Shown in pieces: positions 10,828 to 22,700 of a stretch of 64,000 nt of DNA (positions within the stretch are counted from its first letter, which is position 1; every line of letters starts with the position of its first letter). The translations under genes were made by a program, and so were the position numbers. The DNA lies in contig NC_092680.1 in the NCBI RefSeq assembly GCF_964355755.1, positions 2,581,001 through 2,645,000 on the forward strand, written 5' to 3'. The stretch comes from Antedon mediterranea. Its lineage: Eukaryota > Echinodermata > Crinoidea > Comatulida > Antedonidae. The notes beneath the pieces were generated by a model. It did no database searches and had not been told where the DNA came from. It was given only the letters and a program-made list of their open reading frames with translations.

Positions 10828-13800
10828 GTTGTGAAATGTGTCCCTATTTAGTAGCCTAGCTAGTTATCATATCTTATTTATTTTACTAGACTAGGCTTAC
10901 GGTAGTTTAGATTAGGCCTAAGCCTACAAACAAGTCAGTAGTATACTCTAGTTCAGTGTTAATATTTAGTATTAACTATTATATAACACCTAAATAAATT
11001 CCTGTCATTTAATTAGACGATTGAGGAGTGATGAAGAGACGATGGAGTGCAATAGTTCGCTCTATTTAATGATCGTGTAATAGTACTTTTTTCCATTTTT
11101 TTGTGCACGTAAAAAAAATCTGAACAACATTTCTGTGAAACTCATTTCCAATTTATAAGCTTATACAATTATAAAAAGGCATGATGTGGCCTATTGCTGA
11201 TACCATTATCCATACATTCTCTACTTCATCATGCTTGACAATGATGTTATTATTAATATTATTCATATTATTGTTATTTTTTTCAGAATACCGTACCTAC
11301 AGTAGAAGCCAATCAGCCATTGAATCCTTTTACAGAAATCCAAGTATTTACAGATCATACAGACATTGTGAGACAGATACTGAAAGTTGACGCCACAAGG
11401 TAAATTGCATTTTCTAATGTAAAGCTCTATCTACACTATCAAACTAGTTTGACAACAAATGCATAAATATGGTAGTGATATGACATCATCATGTCAATGG
11501 GCACATCATATTTTTTGTCACATAAAGTTTGATAGTCTAGACGGAGCTTAAACCTACATTTTTTTACAGTCGCTAAACTGAAAATTATATTTCAATTTTT
11601 GTTAATAGATGTGTATCATCTTCTGATGATTGTACAGTTATATTATGGGATGTTGAATTAGGAATTCTGTTCACATTCATCGGACATTCACGACCTGTGA
11701 CCTGTATGTTATACTATGTAAGTGAGAATACAGAGCTATTGGCAACAGGATCGTCTGATAAGACCATAAGAATCTGGAATCTACATACTGGAGAGTGTGT
11801 GCAAACAGTAACTGAACATGCTAGTAATATAAAAGTAAGTGAAACCTATTTTTATTAATATATAGTTCAATGACCTTTCAAAAAAATGATACATTTGATT
11901 TCTAAGTCCATTGTTGTTAAGTTAACACTATATAGATTCTGCGTTGTTGAAAAGGATGGGTCACATGACTATGGAATTTTTAATTATTGTCAATTTACCT
12001 AATACTAAAATTATAACAAGAACCTTGTACGGTATTAACATTTACAGGTAGCAGGTCTTAACTCTACTGCATACTGTGTAACAATCAAGGCTATGGGTGT
12101 GGAGAAAGTATTTAAGGTTTAGCTGTTATAAATAATATACTTCATACTCTATTTTCAGTGTTTAAGCTCTGTCTACACTACCAAACTTTATGTGACAAAC
12201 AAATGTGATGTGCCCATATATGGACATGATGATGTCATATCATTACCATATTTTGGCATATCACTACCATATTTGGGAACATCACACTTTTTTGTCAAAA
12301 TAGTTTGATAGGTGTACAGTATATAGAGCAATCAATGCTATGGGTGTGGAGAAAGTATTACGATTTAGCTGTTATAAATAAAATACTTCAAACTCTATTT
12401 TCAGTGCTTAGTTAGCATTACATCTTCTGAGTTGTTTTGCTCTGCTTCTGAGGAACTGTGTTTATGGGACATTGATTGGAAAATCGTACACAAAATCAAA
12501 CCAAATGAAGATGGTAATCAACCTGTCTATCTATCTTGATAATTATTGTTAATGTTTATATACATCCAATGAAAGGTTACAGTGGTTTAGTCGGTTGTTA
12601 GTTGTTTACTCACCAATCTCATGATCTTGGGTTTTTCGCTCTGACAATGATATAATGATACTAAATTATGATTTTTTTTTTATGATTAGTAAAAAGATAA
12701 ATATTTTTTGGCACATATGGCGTTTCATACGTATAATACTTGAGCTTGTATTTCAGACAAACATCGAAAAGCCTAAAAATAACTACATACTGTATATGAT
12801 TTGTATTTCGACAACCTGAAATGAAAATTAGCAATTTTACTCGATGGCATGATTTTTAACTAAATTACATTTCAGTGCAAATGAATCACCTACTGGTATT
12901 GTCAGATGAAAGACTTGTGGTGTCTGCAGCTACTAAGCTAACATTGTATAAAATAATATTGATTGGCGATGTTTACCGATTACAAATATTGAAGAACTGC
13001 TTGCCCCATCACCGAGAAAACATCAGATGTCTTGTCTCTATCTCAGGTAACCATTCTTGTACTTTTATAAAAACACCCCTGTACCATAATGGACTAGTCT
13101 GCAACCACACCCTCATTATACTTTACCACTTATAACAGTACTCCCTTGATCTATTCCACAGAGCTACTAATATTAGTCTTTATTTTTCTCTTCATAGATA
13201 GCGTTTTTTGCAGTGCTTCTCTAGATGGCGCTATTAGTGTATGGTCAACGCATGCATTAAATTGCACGCAAGAGTTAAATAAATTTGAAGATTACAAAGA
13301 ACATTACAATTTTCCACACAGTGTGCAATATCTTTTACCAATACAAGAGGTATACTTAAAAAATCTAATTATGTTTTGTTTCGCACACTAATTTGACACC
13401 TTATTTAATAGATAATGCATAGTAATAAAGCATTTATATCTGTGAAAATAATTGCGTGCACAGTCTACACCATTTTCACGGTCGGCCGCACCGATAGCCA
13501 CATATGAATTCCTATCTTTCTATTGCTCAGTTCATTATAATTGTGTTTTATTTGTTTTTTTAGCGTTACGTATTTGCTGCAATAGCCAATGGGTTTTCCC
13601 TGTACGATGTCTTTACTGGCAAGTGTTTGGTCAACATGTCCAATGCACATTTTTCTTCTGTTACATCATTGGCAATGATTTATGGAGGGTAAGTAACTGC
13701 AATTATTGTAGAACTCCTATGAAGGGACCACCTTCAGGATCCAATAAAGTGTCCCTGAATAGCAGTTTGCTGTAGTGAATGTCACTAACATATGATTTTC

Positions 13801-15070
13801 CTCATTCATTTCAAAACAAAGTGTTCCTTTAATAGCATTGTCCCAAAGGAGAAAATGTAATATACAGTATAGTACTTTATACAAGTAGATATAGATACAA
13901 GAATAGGCCATTTGATATTTGTATGTAACTAATGACAATTTCAATTTCTGTATATCTGATTTCTTTCGCCTTCTTCTTTCAGTGAATTTTTAGCAAGTTC
14001 TTCCGAAGATGGTACGATACGCCTTTGGGGTTGCAATGAGAAGCACTCTCCAACAACTGAATCAACCTCTGAATTTAAAAAAGAATTAAGTCATTTTTTT
14101 GGCAACAAGTAAGATCTTCATTTAAAGTATTTATTTATTTATTTTATTTGATACACTCTTGTAGAAGAAGATAAAGATGTCCTCTTAATAAGGCTAATGT
14201 ATTTACAACTAATAAAATGATCCTTTTTTTAGTGTACAAAGTAATTCTCCCCCAAAGCAGCCATATCAACCAAGTTTGCTGGGACAGTGCATGGCGCACT
14301 CTGGGGCAATCAACGCGTTTCTGGACTGTGGTCGGGAAGGTCTTGTATCATGTGGAGCTGATTCACTACTTATCATGTGGAAGGTACAGTTAAATACATA
14401 TAGTATGGTAGTGGTTGTATCTTGGTGGCTACCAATCTCATAGTCATGTTAGATTTGTTTTCACATGTTTAACACCCAAAGACTTGTTTTTAGAGTGTAC
14501 TGAATGTTTGGTGGATTGATGGTCACCTAGATATTGGGACACTGGTAACATTTTGAATTGGCAATCTTTAAGCTGTCTACACTATCAAACTTTATCTGAC
14601 AAAAAATGTGATGTGCCTATATATGGACATGATTATGTCATATCACTACCATATTTGGGAATATCACTGCCATACTTGGGCACATCACTTTTTTTGTCAA
14701 AATAGTTTGATAGTGTAGACAGAGCTTTAGCACCATATACATGACACATAAGTATGGTTTATTATCAATCTTTATAGTTACATTATAAATGTTAATTTTG
14801 TCGTTTATTTATCTACTTTATTTACAAAGAAAATAAAATAAGTTGTCATTGTCATTGTCACATTTAAAACTTAAGATTAAAGGAGATGGAATATTTAAAA
14901 GAGTTTAAATTTGTGAAAATCAAATGATATGGAAACTTGTTTTTCTTTGTTTATTTCAGGATGGTATAAGGCAGTCCAGCAAACGAAACAATTTAATACG
15001 AGAAAGTTTGCTTTTAAATGGATGTATCATGGATGAATTGACAGTGAGCTCTGTACATCTAGCATGTTGA
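10780..15070 (+). CDS. WDR41: WDR41, WD40-repeat protein of the C9orf72-SMCR8 complex
   Basis: WD40 propeller protein; in mammals it tethers the C9orf72-SMCR8 GAP complex to lysosomes. Exons: 10780-10827, 11287-11399, 11609-11834, 12405-12513, 12876-13046, 13198-13349, 13564-13688, 13983-14108, 14233-14383, 14960-15070. All are GT-AG with consistent phases, giving 443 aa (human about 459). Diagnostic stretches are NPFTEIQVFTDHTDIVRQIL (human NPYTELLVLKAHHDIVRFLV), VSSSDDCTVILWDVELG, ATGSSDKTIRIWNLHTGE, ASLDGAISVWSTHAL, YVFAAIANGFSLYD, ASSSEDGTIRLWG and VSCGADSLLIMWKDG. WD dipeptides or variants occur at the ends of most blades. It is convergent with PDE8. The stop TGA is at 15068-15070. Confidence 0.95.
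10957..11065. repeat. Dispersed repeat (TAAATAAATTCCTG family), copy 1
   Basis: Shares TAAATAAATTCCTG, an ACGATT-type centre and TGGAGTGCAATAGTNC-type sequence with 40154-40230 and 41838-41946. It lies in WDR41 intron 1. The family is unnamed to me. Confidence 0.65.
11421..11551. mobile_element. Inverted-repeat element, copy 9 (WDR41 intron 2)
   Basis: Complete copy that makes up most of a 209-bp intron, leaving about 21 nt to the donor and 57 nt to the acceptor. Confidence 0.9.
12082..12411. repeat. Direct duplication of an acceptor region flanking an element copy
   Basis: Two copies of about 82 bp (12082-12164 and 12330-12411) run from AATCAAGGCTATGGGTGTGG to CTCTATTTTCAGTG. The second copy provides the exon 4 acceptor; the first carries the same TTTTCAG|TG and so is a decoy acceptor. 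Main-family copy 10 lies between them. Confidence 0.9.
12162..12329. mobile_element. Inverted-repeat element, copy 10 (WDR41 intron 3)
   Basis: Left end good, right end decayed (GATAGGTGTACAGTATATAG). It sits between the two halves of the 82-bp duplication. Confidence 0.88.
13712..13850. repeat. Decayed dispersed repeat (GTGTCCC...TAATAG family), copy 1
   Basis: Contains GGGACCACCTTCAGGATCCA and then AAAGTGTCCCTGAATAGC and GTGTTCCTTTAATAGC. Related stretches occur at 15240-15410, 16125-16205, 25125-25150, 35570-35670 and 51065-51200. It is in WDR41 intron 7. Confidence 0.55.
14568..14729. mobile_element. Inverted-repeat element, copy 11 (WDR41 intron 9)
   Basis: Complete apart from a small deletion in the left terminus (AGCTGTCTAC). 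Holds CCATATTTGG and TATATATGG units. Confidence 0.9.
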
Positions 15071-15103
15071 TTAAACATGGTAGTCTGGTAGCGTAAATTG
15101 TTA

Positions 15104-15149
15104 AATAAATGTGCGCCTCCATTTAATAAGCGATGGAGTTGAGAATAAA
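15104..15149 (+). terminator. Candidate WDR41 polyadenylation signals
   Basis: Two AATAAA hexamers, 34 and 74 nt after the WDR41 stop codon, in a T/A-rich setting. The actual cleavage site is not known. Confidence 0.5.
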
Positions 15150-15239
15150 AATATATTATGGTGGTAATACAGGTTCAAATGAAGCCACTAGCGGAAGTTG
15201 TGCACATATAGAGAACTACAATTTGTAGGAAGATCAAGG

Positions 15240-15410
15240 TACAGCACAGAACCCCTAATAGGGGGACACCTTTAGGTAGGAAATGTCCCCTAAATAGGGG
15301 TGTCCCCTAAATGTGGTGTCCCCTTGGCCCTTGTGTTAAAACATACTGTATATTCCTTCTCATCTGTTTCAAAGGAAAGTGTCACCTTAATAGGTGTGTC
15401 CTAAAGGCGT
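15240..15410. repeat. Dispersed repeat (GTCCCCTAAATAGGGG family), copy 2
   Basis: Best preserved member: repeated GTCCCCTAAATAGGGG and GTGTCACCTTAATAGG segments. Confidence 0.6.
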
Positions 15411-15489
15411 GGTTTTATCCTAATATACGTGTTGCCCTGAAATCGCTGCAGTACATTATTGGATATGTTAATGCACATCTTGTCAGTAC

Positions 15490-15612
15490 CAGTGGCATAA
15501 CGGCTATGAGCCCTCACTGGCTCAAGGGGCCCCAGAGCATGAGCAGTCCAATGCAACTAGACAGTGTTGGAGGGCCCCTTGGGAGTGCTAAACCAGGGGC
15601 CTTACACCACTG
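15490..15612. mobile_element. hAT-like non-autonomous remnant with target duplication
   Basis: Begins CAGTGGCATAACGG and ends CTTACACCACTG. It is flanked by GTCAGTAC on the left (15482-15489) and at 15612-15619 on the right; sharing of one terminal G makes the duplication 7 or 8 bp. Related, more decayed copies lie at 50197-50320 and 51949-52112. Confidence 0.7.
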
Positions 15613-16576
15613 TCAGTACACTGTATTGAAGATGTTGTTTTCCAGTCAGTATTCATTTGTCAATATTTCAATAGTATTCCTTTTTCTAGTAGTATAGTAA
15701 TCTTTGCAATTGTATTTGTATAGTTTGATAGTGTATCTCACACCCACGGCGTGGGTGATTTTATAGTAGCAGTCTTGGGTGATAAAAATAAAATGCATTT
15801 AATGGTTTGAGAAGGGAAAACACCAGTAATTTAAAAAGTAAAAATATATTAGCAAATTTTAGGAATTGTTCAAAATAATGATTCAAAAAAGGGAAATTTT
15901 ACAGTTTTAAATGTATGTTTTAATATGTAAACATTTACATAAATTAAATATGAATAACTGAATATAAAATTACTGCAATACAATGTTGTGTATGCTTCAA
16001 TAATCAGATATGGACTATAATATATTTTGTCTACAGTGTTGTAAAAATAAAAATATGGAATACCGCAAATATATATATATTTCAGTAAAACATTATTGTA
16101 ATATGTGCATTACTGTAGAACATCAATCAAGCAAGGGGACACCTTTGGGACCCAACAAAGTGTTTTCTTAATAGGATGCCCTTTGAATAGGGGTTGACTA
16201 TGCTGTAAAACATATGGTATATTGCCTTTTGTTTAGAAAGAGGGGTTATAATGTTTAGTAATTAGTGCAAAATAGATGAATAAATGTAAAATTATGGTTT
16301 TTTGAAAAAAAAAAAAGATCAAAGACAAATTATGAGATGTTGCACAGATAGTTGGCGATATAATTAAATAAATTATATTGGTAATATTATATTATATAAA
16401 ATAAAATTGTCACAAATTGAGTAAAAAGTAAACAAAACATGTCTCGTCATATATACATATATATTTTATTTGATATGTCCAGAACTCAATACTGTACTGA
16501 TAAAAGCCTAAGCCTGAATTACATTCATACAACCTAAAATGTAGAAACTTTGCTGCACCATATGATTGGGAAGCTT

Positions 16577-16693
16577 TAAGCTCTGTCTACACTATGTGCC
16601 CAAATATGGTAGTGATATGACATCATTATGTCCATATATGGGCACATCACATTTGTTTGTCACATAAAGTTTGATAGTATAGACAGAGCTTTA
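16577..16693. mobile_element. Inverted-repeat element, copy 12 (intergenic)
   Basis: Both ends present, with the left arm shortened to TAAGCTCTGTCTACACTATG. One CCAAATATGG and one CCATATATGG. Confidence 0.9.
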
Positions 16694-17414
16694 CAGAGAT
16701 TTGACAACCAGACTTGAAAGACTCCAAGAACCACACATATCAAAAGTTTGTACTATTCTGTAAGCTATATTTTCAAGAAAACTAGATACAGTATTATTAC
16801 TCAGGTCAAAGTTGACCAGTCCATGAACAGCATGGTCATGTATACCTGGTCCCTGTTATGAAAATTTATTTTAAAACCTACTCGATGTAAGGCCAATTTA
16901 CAAGTGGTAAGCGGTAAACAAAAAATATATTTAAATACTGGCAGGGAAAGCGAAACATTAAAAATATTTCCGTTTCTTCTGAGCCAGCTAATGTAGTCTA
17001 AAAAATATAATTGTGAGACTTTATACTGATGTCACCCTAAATGTTGACACAGTTTAAACATAGTGTGGTATACGAAAATAATTACATTATGAATTTCTTT
17101 TTAAATAAATATATTTTACTGTATGTCCAAGGTGATTTTTATATTCAAAAAGTGCAAAAATAATTCTGAAATATCATTTCTAACGCAAGAGACATTCAAT
17201 ATATTCTGTATAGTAGCTGTTACAAGAATTATTTATAAAATAGATCAATTTTAATAACAATGTTTAACACTTGCTTTCATTTACACCCTTGGAATTTTAT
17301 AACTTTTTAAATACAATTATTTCATCCTTAAAGATGAACCCTTCTATAAACTTATTCCCCTTTTACATTATCACCAAAAACACAGAACTTGAAAAAATCC
17401 ATACCAGGCTGTCT

Positions 17415-17534
17415 AAAGCTCTATGTGCACTATCAAACTAGTTAGACAAAAAAAGTGTGATGCGCCCAAATATGGTAGTGGTATGCCCAAATATGGTAGT
17501 GATATGACATCATGGATAGTGTAAATGGGCGTTA
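17415..17534. mobile_element. Inverted-repeat element, copy 13 (intergenic)
   Basis: Left end and two CCAAATATGG units are intact. The right half was deleted, leaving ATAGTGTAAATGGGCGTTAA. Confidence 0.8.
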
Positions 17535-18245
17535 AAGACCAAACAATTGTGCAAACAGCATGTCAGTGAAGTCCTCCAGTTTATTAGTTTTCAGGAGATA
17601 GGTAGTACCCTGAAACCGGAGTCTCAGAATAAAGTGAAAAAAAAACCATTCTCATGTATGATACTCTATTAAAGATTGATTTTGAAAAAGCGTACACTGG
17701 TCCGAATACCGTGGTGTGAATGGGTGTTTTAATCATCGTTCATCTATGTTTTTTTGTGTTAACTAGTTGGAAATTGCCCGGAGAGTTTAGCTCTGTTGAT
17801 AGTTGAAAGTGTAAAAAGGAAATTACATCAAACAACAAGAATTTTTATTGGATATACAGACTTTTGTAACTTTATTTTGATTATTTACAAACATATTATT
17901 TAAATTCTTAAATTTCAAAATAAGAAAAAATATCCATATTGTTTCTTAAATAGCAATATATAAAAATAATATAAATTTCATATCAGAAATAAAAAGTTTC
18001 ATATCAGAGGGATATGTTTATCTTTAAATACTATCTATTTAACAGCTATCAAAGGAATACACCTCTTATTTTGAGTTGTATAGTTGATTTCTAACAAATT
18101 CTCTTCTAATTTTTACTATATAAATCATCAATAAATAAGTTCTCACAATTTTAGAACTGAATTATCTGGATTTTAATAAATCAACTCAAATTAATTATGT
18201 ATATGTATGACATTACATGCAAATTGTTCCACAATTCAAACATCT

Positions 18246-18415
18246 TAAAGCTCTGTCTACACTATCAAACTTTATGTGCCAAAAAAAAATGTGATGTGCC
18301 CATATATGGACATGATGATTTCACATCACTACAATATTTAGGTATATCACTACTATATTTGGGCACATTACACTTTTTTTAGTCAAACTAGTTTGATAGT
18401 GTAGATGGAGCTTTA
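18246..18415. mobile_element. Inverted-repeat element, copy 14 (intergenic)
   Basis: Complete copy in the proposed 3' region of PDE8. Confidence 0.92.
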
Positions 18416-19731
18416 AACATCATCTAGATTATTTTAAAATGGAGTCATAATTAAAATTCTGTTTATCAACTCTACAAAAATACCAGTAATATTTCCTTTT
18501 TATAATCCCAAAACTTCTTAATTTATAATTTAAACTATACACTATACACACACTATATAAATACACTAACATGAATCAAGTTCTTCTCTTTCCAACTCCA
18601 AGTTACAAATGTTTTTGCTTGAAAAGACGTCTAATACATCTTTATAATTCTTTTAAAGTTAATTCATTTGAAAAAAAAAACATGAAAATATTCATCATTT
18701 TGTATAAAAAAGCAATTCTGTAACAGTATTAAAAAAAAAAAATATTATTAATAATAATAATAAATAAAAATAAGTCTTTATATTAAAAGATTTCCTGGTT
18801 TGTGTTATTCAAGCAATATCTGCAACAAACAATCTTGATATCTTGTAGCTTGGACCCGCAAAACTATACTATAAAAATATGCAACACTGCGCATAACTTT
18901 GTAAATAATTGTTCCCAATATTGAAAACTATCCCCTTATTATCCATGCAAACATCCATAGAACAATATTTCAAATAATTTTCTTTTGCTTAAAATAGAGC
19001 AAAAAAATGAATAGGATTTAGTCTATAACTTTTATTCTTTAAAATATCATAGCAAAGATAATGTTTATGAAAAAAATAAACATAAATATAATTATTATAA
19101 AATAGCACCTGAATCAAAAAAATTCATAAAAAAAAAAAATTATCAACTTATGAAAATTGAAGTCTTTACTGAAAAAAAAAACACCAATTTCTACTAAAAA
19201 CCCATGGTTTGTCGTTTACTATATGGAAATGCCAACATTAGTTTTAAATTATATTATTCATTTCTACTGTATATATGTATAGGCCTATGTATAAAGTGCT
19301 TTAGTCTTCAAGTCTGAAGTTTGCACTAAATTGGAAGAAGAAGGCCTACTGAGATAGTTTTTAAAAAGTATTGAATAGTAGAAAAAGAAAGAAAAAAAAT
19401 CACATGTTTGCATGAAAACTAAATAAATGTGACAGTTGTTTCCCCACAAAATCATTTAAATTACATAGTTATACAGTTTATTTATGTAGGAATTAATCTT
19501 AACTAAACCATTGTTGATTCTACCAATATCATACTCTCTGACAACCGAAAAAAAAAACCTCTCCCAAAACCGGACGTTTGGTATACCAGAATTTCTGGAC
19601 AAAAATCCTCACAATTGTTCAATACATAAGCATATCTTCTTAATTCAATTAAAACAAATGTACAGCTACATATTATACATTCCTGGAAATGGAATCACAA
19701 GTTCAACAATTTCTTTTTGAGTAAACAACAA

Positions 19732-22700
19732 TTAATTATCTTCCGATCCACTTTTTTCCAGTTTGTTTTCTTGTTCCTTTGTTTCTTGTTCCTTCCAATA
19801 CCTGTAATTATTTTGTAAGTGGACGATAACTTCTGGACAATCAATAAATTCTGCAAAAGAAAAAAATTCATCCAATTGTAAATGTTGTTGCTTAATAATA
19901 ACTTAAAGTAAACATATTATCATCAAAATAAATTTTGTAATACTAAAGCTCTGTCCACACTATCCAAGTTTATGTGACAAAAAAATAGACAAATATAGAC
20001 ATGATGATGTCATATCACTACCATATTTGGGTATATCACTACCATATTTGGGTATATCACTACCATATTTGGGCATATCAACCTACCATATTTGGGCACA
20101 TCACAATTTCTTTTGTCAAATTAGAGCTGTAGAATGTTAATGTTTAAAATGGCCCATCACACTTTTGTTGTCAACTAGTGTAGACAGAGCTTTAGTCATA
20201 CACATTCTATACATAAATTAATCCGTGCATTGCTCACTTACCGTCCCATACATCAAACATATCGTTGATGAAATATTCAATAAAAGACATCTGTGACTTT
20301 GGAATGCTACAAGTGACTCTATCAAAGACAGGCATAACAACAGGTAAACCTCTTCTCTTTTCTTCTTCAGTCTATAAATTCAATACAAACAATGTATGAA
20401 TGAATAACACAGGTTGAATATGCATCAAGATATGATGATGAAGATATAGTACTTGTCTGAATAGCAACCATGTTGAATTAAGTATCACCCTATTTTTTTA
20501 CACATATCCTAAAGCTCTGTCTACACTATCAAACTAGTTTGACAAAAAAACTGTGATGTGCCCAAATATGGTAGTGATATGACATCATCATGTCCATATT
20601 TGGGCATATCACTACCATATGTGGGCATATTACTAAAATATTTAAACACATCACACCTTTTTTGTCAAACTAGTTTGATAGTGTAGACAGAGCTTTACTG
20701 CCATATTTGTTGTTATTATTTACCTGTGAAAAGTATTCCTCAGCTATTCTGTCAGCCCAGGCTACACACAGGTCCTGAGGCTTGGTGGGGTTGGCCACAT
20801 CGGCACATTTGATAAGCATTCGCCGTATAAGTGTGCGATTCTCTGGTGCCACATTGGAGCTAAGTGAGATACCTCCAGGAGAACCACTGATCTGTTAAAA
20901 AAAAAAGAAGAAACGATTGGATGGCTAACTGAAAATTCTGTGGAAAATGCCTTGAAATCCAGTATCTAACAGGAAGACTTCCTTTAATGCATGAACACAG
21001 TGTTTTACTATTTCCATATAAGGATAGAATTTTAACATACAAAATTGATCTCTGAACAAAAACTTTGTAAAATAAATAAAGATAAAATAACATACCACTG
21101 ACATGCCATCCTCTGCATTTGTTTTAATAAAACTGGTTGTAAACTTGTTGAGATGTTCAAAATGTTTCGTCATTTCTGTGGCCAACACCATATCAATGAT
21201 AGTCTGACGTAACATACGATATTCATCTCTAAAAAAAAAAACCCAAACATAAATAAATTGATTTTCCACTCATGTCAAGCATGTGGCCAAAATATTACAA
21301 TCCACTTGCAACTTGAAAATGTTTAAAAACCATTTATTCAATTCTCATTATTTCACAATGCATTGGCTTTTTTGTTGGTGACAGTTAATACAATCTGCAA
21401 CTCAAGTAAATGAGGTTGCAGAAATTGAAGAATTTTATAGAAGATAACTTTTAAAAAGAAAAAGTAAACTTACTGATCCATATTTTTGAATATGTTGCAT
21501 TTATCTTCTTTGGTCGTCACTTGGAATGCCAAGGCAGCATGGTGGCTCTCCAACACAGCTCTGCAAATAAAACAATAATTTATATATACAGTGTATATAT
21601 CACCTCCGGAATACAGTATTTTCATGCAAAATGACCTGATACAATGGACTTAAAACTAAATTCCATAAAGTAAAATTTGAACATGAATGTCAAATCAGAA
21701 GCTAGGGGACTGTATAGTATTGACAATATGGAGAGTCGGTTTTTTGGTCCTTATAACCCTTTGTATTTAAGAGTTAAGCTCTGTCTACCCTGTCTAGTTT
21801 GACGAAAAAAGTGTGATGTGCCCAAATATGGTAATGATGTGCCCAAATATGGTAGTGATATGACATCATTATGTTCATATATGGACACATCACATTGTTT
21901 TTGTCACATAAAGTTTGATAGTGTAGACAAGGCTTTAATGATGTATTAAAAGTATTCTGAAATAAAACAAATGTCATCAAATATGATCTTTTAACTTTAA
22001 AAACATATGACTTTTTTGGAATGATTCACTTACTACTCTGGTACTATATTATACATAAATCATTTTAACATAACACAATCACAAATCATTAATCATGTTA
22101 CCGTACAAATGTCATAAATGTCATACAAATCACGTTTGTACACATAAATCCATATTGCCAAGAAATACCAACATGACATTTTCTACCTCCTGTGGCGAAC
22201 ATTATCTTTCTTAGATGGATTCAATTTGTGCTATAAATAAATAAACTAGATGTGTATTTAGCCTAAGTACCTCATTAGATGTAACACAATTCTATTTGCA
22301 AGATATTTTTAGAAGTAATAGTTGGCGTTTTTTTACTTAATGAAAATATGATGATAATAATTCTTCCGATTTTTTTTACTTAACAGCGAAGGCAACAATT
22401 TATATGCAATTAAGATACCTTTGACAGGGTGTCATTGGAATTTGAGCCCTTGTATTGCTAGTGCAAACTTGGCTTAATATAGGAAACTTATTCTCCAATA
22501 GCACTGATTGAGGAAATTGTATATATATATTTTTCTAGCTGTTTTATTTTATCGTTCTGATTTAGCTTTTTGCTTTTTTTTTGTATCTCCATTTAGATCC
22601 AGCCACTGATACCCACAGCATTGTCGTTATTGTCAGTATTTTGCCTTTAGATTTATATTCTATCCTTTGATTGGCTGATTGTGTGTCACATGATATTCAA

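Larger units (their letters stand above)
15071..19731. other. Convergent intergenic region between WDR41 and PDE8
   Basis: No further gene seen. It should contain both 3' UTRs. AATAAA hexamers suited to WDR41 lie at 15104-15109 and 15144-15149. A minus-strand AATAAA (19477-19482) could serve PDE8. The remainder is AT-rich sequence plus repeats listed separately. Confidence 0.6.

Noticed and set aside
11030-11071. ATG AAG AGA CGA TGG as an alternative WDR41 start
   Set aside because: It lies in a dispersed repeat also found at 40154 and 41838, and has no suitable donor.
15311-15697. 128-codon plus-strand ORF
   Set aside because: It runs through two unrelated repeats and has no recognisable protein similarity.
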